Assembly: GCA_900554945.1 (NCBI GenBank)
Contig: USJN01000135.1
Location: forward strand, 1-5,048
Reading direction: 5' to 3'
Source of the DNA: an uncultured Coriobacteriaceae bacterium
Lineage (GTDB): Bacteria > Actinomycetota > Coriobacteriia > Coriobacteriales > Eggerthellaceae
Length of the DNA: 5,048 nt
Made by a program: the position numbers and the translations under genes. Positions within the stretch are counted from its first letter, which is position 1, and each line of letters starts with the position of its first letter. This document shows, in pieces, positions 1 to 4,979 of this stretch. Under the pieces are notes generated by a model. The model saw only the letters and a list, made by a program, of their open reading frames with translations. It made no database searches and was not told where the DNA came from.

Positions 1-1
1 C

Positions 2-48
2 GGAGGCCGTGGCCGGCGCAGCTCAAGCGCTGGCCACGGCCTCCTTTT
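2..48 (+). terminator. Strong intrinsic terminator of an upstream gene
   Basis: A perfect 13-bp inverted repeat (2-14 with 32-44) continues inward through a G-U pair (15/31) and four more pairs (16-19 with 27-30). This gives an 18-pair stem with a 7-base loop (20-26), followed directly by TTTT at 45-48. This is the textbook shape of a rho-independent terminator reading in the + direction. It should end a transcript that starts left of the window and insulate the regulator gene from it. Confidence 0.85.
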
Positions 49-66
49 CATCGGGCGCGCCCTCGC

Positions 67-97
67 GGCGCGGCGGCATCTTTCCCGACGCCGCGCC
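67..97. repeat. GC-rich inverted repeat (hairpin), role unknown
   Basis: GGCGCGGCG (67-75) pairs perfectly with CGCCGCGCC (89-97) around a 13-base loop. No run of T follows on either strand, so it is not a normal intrinsic terminator. It lies just after the terminator at 2-48 and upstream of the regulator promoter. It could be a second RNA structure in read-through transcript or a chance product of high GC. Confidence 0.4.
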
Positions 98-112
98 AAG
101 CTGCACCGCCCG

Positions 113-127
113 TGCGGCAGCGCCGCA
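113..127. repeat. Short GC-rich hairpin
   Basis: TGCGGC (113-118) pairs with GCCGCA (122-127) around a 3-base loop. It is the third inverted repeat within 130 bases. No T-tract follows. Function unknown; possibly chance in GC-rich DNA. Confidence 0.3.
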
Positions 128-248
128 TCAATCGTCGGAATCGTCAGACGCAGGCGCGTACGGGAAAGTTAGGCGGACAACTGCCCGCGAAAACGAATTT
201 CGATGCAACGTACAGCCCTGTTTGGCTTAGGGCAAAAGTAATTGCGAC

Positions 249-278
249 TTGCCAAGAGCCGACAACGACTGCTATCGT
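249..278 (+). promoter_or_regulatory. Likely promoter of the TetR-family gene (extended -10)
   Basis: A -35-like TTGCCA (249-254) lies 18 bases before TATCGT (273-278), which is preceded by TG at the extended -10 position (270-271). Transcription would start near 285, giving a leader of about 28 bases before the ATG at 313. The same TGCTAT-x-GT word recurs at the operon promoter (968-976). The call rests on motif matching only. Confidence 0.4.
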
Positions 279-312
279 CTTTCAACACGGAGGACGACAA
301 TCTGGGGGAACA

Positions 313-888
313 ATGAGCCGTAAATCCGAAGAATGCGAAACGACCCGCCTGCGCATCCTTCGCGCGGTAACGAAGCCGATCGAGGAGATGACCGTCTCTC
401 AGATTAGCAGTGCCGCCGGAGTATCTCGTCAAACCTTCTATTCGCTCTTCGCCTCAAAGTACGATATCGCATATTGGTACCTCAAAAAAGCAGAAAGCCG
501 TTTCCTCGTGGAGATCGGCCGCACGCTTTCCCTTTCTGACGGGATCTCGAATTACTTCGAGTTCCTCGAGAGAGAACGCCCCTATCTCGCGAACGCCTTC
601 GAGCGCAAACCCGACAAACGCGAACTCCGAGAGCGTTTGGATTATCTAATAAACGAAATGCTCCAGACGGCTTCGGGCAAAGGCGTCGACATCGACGAGG
701 ACTTCAAATTCTGCGTCTCGTACACCGTCGAATCCGCAAATTGCCTGGTTGCGAGCTGGTGTCTCCATGGCGGAGCCAGCGACGATGCGGAGACCATGGC
801 CCGCCGGCTCAAGATGTGCATCCCTCAACGCCTCGCGACGCTATCCGACCCGGAATCGCTTTCCGCAAAGCGTCCGGCCTTCGATTAG
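313..888 (+). CDS. TetR/AcrR-family transcriptional regulator
   Basis: A 191-residue protein, a normal length for TetR regulators. Residues about 10-58 form the DNA-binding domain: a first helix (TRLRILRAV), then the helix-turn-helix with the family signature TVSQISSAAGVSRQTFYSLFASK at 27-49. The Tyr-x-x-Phe-x-x-Lys (43-49) that closes the recognition helix is typical. The remainder is a mostly helical ligand-binding and dimerisation domain ending in a Trp-containing segment (W149) and a Pro-containing last helix. Five cysteines (8, 134, 144, 150, 169) are present, four of them in the ligand domain. The ATG at 313 was chosen because the HTH begins soon after it, as is usual, and a purine stretch GGGGGAA (304-310) precedes it, though very close; the in-frame ORF further upstream covers promoter-like and non-protein-like sequence. 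The gene is visibly more AT-rich than the operon behind it. It lies 163 bp upstream of the oxidoreductase genes in the same direction and has its own promoter, so it most likely controls them. The ligand is unknown. Confidence 0.9.
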   Translation: MSRKSEECETTRLRILRAVTKPIEEMTVSQISSAAGVSRQTFYSLFASKYDIAYWYLKKAESRFLVEIGRTLSLSDGISNYFEFLERERPYLANAFERKPDKRELRERLDYLINEMLQTASGKGVDIDEDFKFCVSYTVESANCLVASWCLHGGASDDAETMARRLKMCIPQRLATLSDPESLSAKRPAFD

Positions 889-947
889 GCAGCAAGGGCA
901 CCCTCTCGAAGCTTGACACATCCGGTACTTTGTAGCCGAATCGCCGA

Positions 948-976
948 CAGCCACCGACTGCACGCCTTGCTATAGT
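948..976 (+). promoter_or_regulatory. Likely promoter of the oxidoreductase operon (extended -10)
   Basis: TATAGT (971-976) matches the -10 consensus at five of six bases and carries an upstream TG (968-969), making a good extended -10. The -35 position at 17-base spacing is poor (CAGCCA, 948-953), which extended -10 promoters tolerate and which would fit a promoter needing control. Transcription would start near 983, leaving a leader of about 70 bases before the ATG at 1052. A perfect TTGACA at 913-918 has no good -10 at 16-18 bases, so it is not preferred. Confidence 0.5.
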
Positions 977-977
977 G

Positions 978-990
978 TCAACAGAGTTGA
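978..990. promoter_or_regulatory. Palindrome at the operon start site, candidate repressor operator
   Basis: TCAAC (978-982) and GTTGA (986-990) form a perfect inverted repeat with a 3-base centre (AGA), beginning one base after the -10 hexamer and covering the predicted start point. This is where a TetR-type repressor would block RNA polymerase. The half-site TCAAC also occurs once shortly after the -10 of the regulator gene (282-286), but there without its partner arm. Binding by the adjacent regulator is inference. Confidence 0.4.
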
Positions 991-1034
991 TTCGGGCGGA
1001 AGAGAGCGCAGGCCGTGCTGTCATCCCGCACCGG

Positions 1035-1040
1035 AAGGAG
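1035..1040 (+). promoter_or_regulatory. Shine-Dalgarno of the catalytic subunit gene
   Basis: AAGGAG lies 11 bases before the ATG at 1052, within a purine-rich run. It fixes the start codon. Upstream in the same frame, no ATG, GTG or TTG occurs back to the promoter, so a longer protein with an export signal can be excluded. Confidence 0.65.
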
Positions 1041-1051
1041 AGGGGGACTCC

Positions 1052-3184
1052 ATGCCAACAGTCAAATCGGTGTGCGGAGGCTGCCACAACAGCTGCCCCA
1101 TACTCGTCGAGGTCGAAAACGGGCGGGTGGTCCGTACGAGCGGCGTGCCGGGAGACCCGCGCACCGGAGGCGCCATTTGCTCGAAGGGGCAGGCTGGCCC
1201 ACAGATTGCCCACGATCCGCGGCGCCTCATGTACCCGGTGGCACGCACTGGCGAGCGCGGCGAAGGAAAATGGGAGCGCTTGGACTGGGACGACGCGATA
1301 GCGAGACTCGCGGGGAAGATCAATGCGGCCGTCGCCTCCGAAGGACCGCGCTCGGTCGGATTTATTCGCGGCCAGGCGCCTGGTTGGGGGTTCACCTACG
1401 ACATGACGCAGCGCCTCGCCCACGCGGTCGGAACCGACGTGGGAATGGGAGCGTCCGAATGCTTCGTTCCCCGAGCCGTCATGGAAGGCATGACGTACGG
1501 CGGGATGCCCTCCCACTGCGACTACGACAACGCGGATCTCCTCATCTTCTGGGGCAAGCAGCCCGCGTTCAGCGTGGCTCCCTCCCTCCGCAAGATTTAC
1601 GACGCTCATGAGCGCGGGGCGAGGCTCGTCTGTGTCGACCCGCTGCATTTCCATCTTGCGGCGACGGCCGATGAGGTCCTCCAGCCCGAGCCGGGCACCG
1701 ACCTTGCGATCATGCTCGCGATGATCTACGTGATCGTCGAAGAAGGATTGTGGGATGCGGAGTTCGTCGACTCCTACACCAACGATCCTGGACTCAAGCG
1801 TCTGGCAGCCCATGTGCGCGGCGCGAACCGCCAGGGCATCCCCTACACGCCCGAATGGGCCGAGGGGATATCCGGCGTTCCAGCCACCGCAACGCGCTTG
1901 CTCGCCGTCGAATACGCGACCACCAAGCACGCCGGCATCGTGAGCGGGCACGGCCTTGAGGGCCGCGTCAACGTTTCGCAGACGACGCGCGCCCTCTGCA
2001 TCCTGCGCACCATCACCGGTCACCTCGACCGCGTCGGCTGCGACGTGTTCACTCCCAAAAGCCCCGATCGCGACCCGAACTTCACCCTGATCGACCGCGT
2101 CGTGCCCGGGTTCAGCCCGGCGCATCCCACGAAGATGTTCCACGTGCCGCCGTACAACCACCCAGACTCGAGCTGGCCCCTGCTCTTCGGCGGCCAGGGG
2201 CTCATTCCGACGCCGGACATGTACCGGCTCATGCGCGAGGGGAAGCTCAAGGTGGCGGTGATTCAGGGCGCGAACATCATGGTCACGCAGCCTCAGCCGG
2301 ACGTGACGCGGGTGGCGATGGCGAACGTCGACTTCATATGCGTCATCGACCCCTACCTCAGCGAGACGGCGGAGCTCGCCGACCTCGTGCTGCCCGCGGC
2401 GACCTACCTCGAGCGCACGGAGCCCGAATGGTTCAAGTCGGACGTCTGGCTCCCCATCGTGACCTTACGGCAGAAATGCGTGACGGTCGGCGAGGCGCTG
2501 CCGGACACGCAGATCATGATCAGGCTCGGCCGCGCCCTCGGCTTCGACGAGGAGTTCCCGACGGAGGAAATCGACTACTACATCGACGAGGATCTCGGGC
2601 CGTCCGGCATCACCGCCGCCCAGCTGCGAGAGAGCCCGCATGGGATTTCCTTCGGATCGATCGAGTACGAGAAGTTCAAGAGGGCGGGTTTCAGGGCCCC
2701 TGGCGGCAAGGCCAACATCTACAGCGAGGTGCTCGCGGAAAACGGCTTCGACCCCCTGCCGAGCTGGATAGAGCCCTCGGAATCCCCCCGTGCGCGGCCC
2801 GACCTCGCAAGCGAATACCCGTGCGTTCTCTTCACGGGCAGAAGCGGCCCCATGTACGTTCACGAGCAGCGCCGCACCATCCCCTGGCTTCGCGAGATGC
2901 AGCCCGAGCCCTACCTGTGGCTCAACAGCGCCTGGGCTCGCGAGCTGGGAATCGAGAACGGCGAAGTCGTCGAGGTGGCGAGCCCACGCGGCTCGACACG
3001 CGTCAAGGCAGAGCCGACCCCCATCATCAAGCGTGGCTGGCTCTACGTGCCCGGCGGGTGGAGAGACGCCAACTACAACGTGATGGGGATCGACGACGAG
3101 CTCGACCCGATCTCCAGCCAGGCCAACTACACGATGTGTGCCGGCAGAGTCGACAAAATCACCAGCAGAAAGGGGGCCAGGTAA
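1052..3184 (+). CDS. Molybdopterin oxidoreductase catalytic subunit, DMSO reductase superfamily, no Tat signal
   Basis: A 710-residue catalytic subunit binding one [4Fe-4S] cluster and a Mo- or W-bis-MGD cofactor. The N-terminal cluster motif is C8-x2-C11-x3-C15-x27-C43 followed by S-K45-G, the Lys being the usual electron-transfer residue. The central molybdopterin oxidoreductase domain runs to about residue 480, with C137 in ASECFVPR as the likely metal ligand, a DP motif at 196-197, GTD at 215-217 and SGHGLEGR with a Thr-Thr-Arg at 298-313. The C-terminal molydopterin-binding beta-barrel domain spans about 589-705. By eye the length and the C-terminal part (GGKANIYSE, then YDP-like and FTGR segments) recall acetylene hydratase and related enzymes (pyrogallol transhydroxylase, catechol dehydroxylases), but acetylene hydratase has Asp after the second Cys and this protein has His12. 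No Tat or Sec signal exists, so it should act in the cytoplasm. It is first in a tight operon: the next gene starts 2 bases after its stop. Superfamily is certain; the substrate is unknown, and 'DMSO reductase' should not be assumed. Confidence 0.93.
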   Translation: MPTVKSVCGGCHNSCPILVEVENGRVVRTSGVPGDPRTGGAICSKGQAGPQIAHDPRRLMYPVARTGERGEGKWERLDWDDAIARLAGKINAAVASEGPRSVGFIRGQAPGWGFTYDMTQRLAHAVGTDVGMGASECFVPRAVMEGMTYGGMPSHCDYDNADLLIFWGKQPAFSVAPSLRKIYDAHERGARLVCVDPLHFHLAATADEVLQPEPGTDLAIMLAMIYVIVEEGLWDAEFVDSYTNDPGLKRLAAHVRGANRQGIPYTPEWAEGISGVPATATRLLAVEYATTKHAGIVSGHGLEGRVNVSQTTRALCILRTITGHLDRVGCDVFTPKSPDRDPNFTLIDRVVPGFSPAHPTKMFHVPPYNHPDSSWPLLFGGQGLIPTPDMYRLMREGKLKVAVIQGANIMVTQPQPDVTRVAMANVDFICVIDPYLSETAELADLVLPAATYLERTEPEWFKSDVWLPIVTLRQKCVTVGEALPDTQIMIRLGRALGFDEEFPTEEIDYYIDEDLGPSGITAAQLRESPHGISFGSIEYEKFKRAGFRAPGGKANIYSEVLAENGFDPLPSWIEPSESPRARPDLASEYPCVLFTGRSGPMYVHEQRRTIPWLREMQPEPYLWLNSAWARELGIENGEVVEVASPRGSTRVKAEPTPIIKRGWLYVPGGWRDANYNVMGIDDELDPISSQANYTMCAGRVDKITSRKGAR

Positions 3185-3186
3185 CC

Positions 3187-3714
3187 ATGCAGTACGCATT
3201 CCATTTCAACGTCGAGCGGTGCGCCCAGTGCTTCGCTTGCGAGGTCGCGTGCAAGTCGGCCCACAACAGCCGCCCCCGCGTGCAGGAAGAGCCTGGCACC
3301 TGTGGCCCTCGGTTCAGGCAGGTCGTCGAGCTGAAGAGCGAGGATTCGGCGACGCCCGTCCAATACGTCTCCATGGCGTGCATGCACTGCGGGGACGCGG
3401 CCTGCATGGCGGTTTGCCCCGCCCGCGCAATCTACCGGGACCCGCAGTTCGGAGCCGTGCTCGTCGACCACAGCAAGTGCCTCGGATGCCGTTACTGCTC
3501 CTGGGCATGCGAGTTCGGCGCACCGCAGTTCGACCGCGACGGGCTCATGACGAAGTGCGACATGTGCATCGACCGTTTGCGCAAGGGGTTCGCGCCGGCA
3601 TGCGTGGAGTCCTGCTGCGGCGGCGCCATCACCATCGGGCCGGTTGAGACCGCCCGCAACGCGGTGCGGGAGCATGCCGCCAAGAGAATTGCTACCGCAA
3701 GCCGTCTTCTGTAG
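3187..3714 (+). CDS. DmsB-like electron-transfer subunit with four [4Fe-4S] motifs
   Basis: A 175-residue ferredoxin-type protein that should pass electrons between the membrane anchor and the catalytic subunit. Four Cys groups are visible: C12-x2-C15-x2-C18-x3-C22; C65-x2-C68-x4-C73-x3-C77; C98-x2-C101-x2-C104-x3-C108; C124-x2-C127-x11-C139-x3-C143. The CRYCSWAC and TKCDMCIDRL-x-G-x-x-PACVESC segments are classic for the DmsB/PsrB/PhsB family. It is a little shorter than E. coli DmsB, with the loss at the C-terminus. Two normally conserved Pro residues after the last Cys of groups 3 and 4 are replaced, by E109 and C144; the one after C77 is kept (P78). There is no signal peptide or membrane segment, so it is cytoplasmic or held at the membrane by its partners. 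The ATG at 3187 follows the previous stop by 2 bases; AGG (3179-3181) and a G-run within the end of the upstream gene supply the ribosome site, indicating translational coupling. Confidence 0.93.
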   Translation: MQYAFHFNVERCAQCFACEVACKSAHNSRPRVQEEPGTCGPRFRQVVELKSEDSATPVQYVSMACMHCGDAACMAVCPARAIYRDPQFGAVLVDHSKCLGCRYCSWACEFGAPQFDRDGLMTKCDMCIDRLRKGFAPACVESCCGGAITIGPVETARNAVREHAAKRIATASRLL

Positions 3715-3718
3715 CGCC

Positions 3719-4576
3719 ATGTCGATACCTTTGACGCAGGAAGAGCGCAGCGAGTCGGCGCTCGTCGCGTTCACGCTGCTCGTCCCCGCCTCGGCGGGCG
3801 TGGCGCTCTTCGCCCTAGCCTTCGGGGGCGGCGTCCGACCCACCATCACCGCGCTCGCGTTGGCGTGCGTCGGGATGACGGGGTCGATCACGCATCTCGC
3901 GAAACCGCTTCGCGCGCCCACGTCGCTGAGAAACGTTAGGTCCTCCTGGCTTTCACGCGAAATCGCGGCGGTCTCGGTTTTCTGGGCGTTCGAGCTCGCC
4001 TGGCTCGGGAGCGAGGCAGCTTTGACGGTCTCACAGGATTCAGTTCAAGATGTCCTCGCAATCGCGTCGCTCTCCTCCCGCGCGTTCGCCGTCGTCGGAG
4101 GAGCGCTTCTGCTCGCCGTGATCGCGCGCGCCTACAAAGTCTCCACGCGTCCCGCATGGTGCGGGCCCGAATGCCTCATGGAGCTCACCGCCTGTGCACT
4201 TGGCGCTGGGGGCGCGCTATACGCCGCGAGCGCAGGGCTCTCCCTCGGCGGGTTCGGCGTTGTTGGGATCGCCTCCGCGATTGCTGGTGTTGCGGGCCTG
4301 GCTCTCGACGTTTTCTCGCACAGGAGAAGGCGCTTGCGTCTTGAAAGCCTGCGCGAGCAAAGCGACGAGCGCATCCCGCTGACGCTTACCCGCTATGACG
4401 AACTACGTAGCTTGGTTCTCGCAGCTTGGCTCGTCGAAATCGCAGCGGTGCTTCTTGCCGTCGCCACGCTCTTTTGGGTCGCATCCTTAGCTCAGCTTGT
4501 AGCACATGCGCTGCATCGCCAGGTGTTTTACAAACTGCCTGTGCAAGTCCGTTATACTGCCAAACTGCGTAAGTAA
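3719..4576 (+). CDS. DmsC-like membrane anchor, menaquinol-oxidising subunit
   Basis: A 285-residue integral membrane protein of the DmsC family, which anchors the complex and exchanges electrons with quinol. Hydrophobic segments lie at about 14-36, 42-60, 82-101, 112-137, 152-175, 179-199 and a long stretch 231-266 that may be two helices, giving 7 or 8. Family marks: S-ALVAFTLL near the start, HLAKPLRAP at 59-67, SSWLSREI at 75-82 and R267-x-x-F270-Y271 near the end. H59 and E81 have the same 22-residue spacing as His65 and Glu87 of E. coli DmsC, which act at the menaquinol site. A very basic loop (RRRRLR at 202-207) separates helices 6 and 7. The ATG at 3719 is preferred because it aligns with the family N-terminus. 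It starts 4 bases after the iron-sulfur gene stops and has no clear ribosome site, so coupling is likely. In-frame TTG 3644 and ATG 3674 would overlap that gene and add non-family residues. Confidence 0.85.
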   Translation: MSIPLTQEERSESALVAFTLLVPASAGVALFALAFGGGVRPTITALALACVGMTGSITHLAKPLRAPTSLRNVRSSWLSREIAAVSVFWAFELAWLGSEAALTVSQDSVQDVLAIASLSSRAFAVVGGALLLAVIARAYKVSTRPAWCGPECLMELTACALGAGGALYAASAGLSLGGFGVVGIASAIAGVAGLALDVFSHRRRRLRLESLREQSDERIPLTLTRYDELRSLVLAAWLVEIAAVLLAVATLFWVASLAQLVAHALHRQVFYKLPVQVRYTAKLRK

Positions 4577-4752
4577 AGCTCGGGCGAGAGACAGGAATCC
4601 CGTGTCGTTGAGGGCGCCTGAGAGCAAATTATCTTTTCCTTCGCGGGCGATTGCCCATTCGATGCGATCCTGCGCAAATCGTCGGAATCGAATCCGTCGA
4701 TTAGGTACCCAGGGATGGCTTTCGCCTGCTCGCTCGAGGTGATGATGCGCAT
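4552..4752 (-). CDS. Doubtful small ORF with good ribosome site, possibly a frameshifted gene remnant
   Basis: A 66-residue reading frame on the minus strand starts at an ATG (4752-4750) preceded at good spacing by GGAGGAA (4761-4755). Its first 26 codons favour G or C in third position, like a real gene. After about residue 28 the codon pattern weakens, and a neighbouring minus-strand frame, running to 4487, becomes more protein-like (segments such as RIEWAIAREGKDN and LARALLTQFGSITDL). This looks like one gene of about 90 residues with a single-base shift near 4670-4680, or chance. Either version runs into the end of the membrane anchor gene from the opposite side, by 25 bases or 90 bases, which counts against it. 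No family is recognised and no promoter was found. Confidence 0.25.
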   Translation of the reverse strand: MRIITSSEQAKAIPGYLIDGFDSDDLRRIASNGQSPAKEKIICSQAPSTTRDSCLSPELYLRSLAV

Positions 4753-4979
4753 GCTTCCTCCAAACCAAGGAGACGGACATGCGGCCGTGACAGGCTAAAC
4801 GCGCCAAAAGGAAGATAGAGATGGCAATTAAGGGTCGTTGACAGACATCGCTAACCTCCAGTACCGGAAACGTTTGCGACAATCATTGGGCAACGGATGC
4901 GGCTTGTTAAGACGTGCTACCTTTGACGCTCATATTCCGGTTGAATCGAAGCGCTCGACGCCCTGACACGCACTCGCAA

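Noticed and set aside
112..312. N-terminal extension of the regulator from 112
   Set aside because: The extra 67 residues look unlike protein, cover the putative promoter, and would push the HTH far from the N-terminus, which is unusual for TetR proteins.
913..941. Perfect TTGACA at 913-918 as the -35 of the operon promoter
   Set aside because: No acceptable -10 lies 16-18 bases downstream (best is CCGAAT at 936-941); the extended -10 at 968-976 is better.
1073..1087. CxxCH sequence (C8-G-G-C11-H12) as a c-type heme site in the catalytic subunit
   Set aside because: The cysteines belong to the standard [4Fe-4S] motif of the superfamily, and the protein is not exported, so heme c attachment is not expected.
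809..2161. Long minus-strand open frame of 450 codons opposite the catalytic gene
   Set aside because: It lies antisense to a certain gene, has low-complexity, Arg/His/Ala-rich composition and no recognisable domain; long antisense frames are normal in GC-rich coding DNA.
1052..3184. Naming the catalytic subunit dmsA or acetylene hydratase
   Set aside because: It lacks the Tat signal of DmsA and is shorter, and lacks the Asp after the second cluster Cys needed by acetylene hydratase; only the superfamily is safe.
2338..3714. Plus-strand frame reading as a 458-residue protein that ends in the iron-sulfur subunit
   Set aside because: Its first two thirds are an Arg-rich out-of-frame shadow of the catalytic gene; the true iron-sulfur protein starts at 3187, just after the upstream stop.
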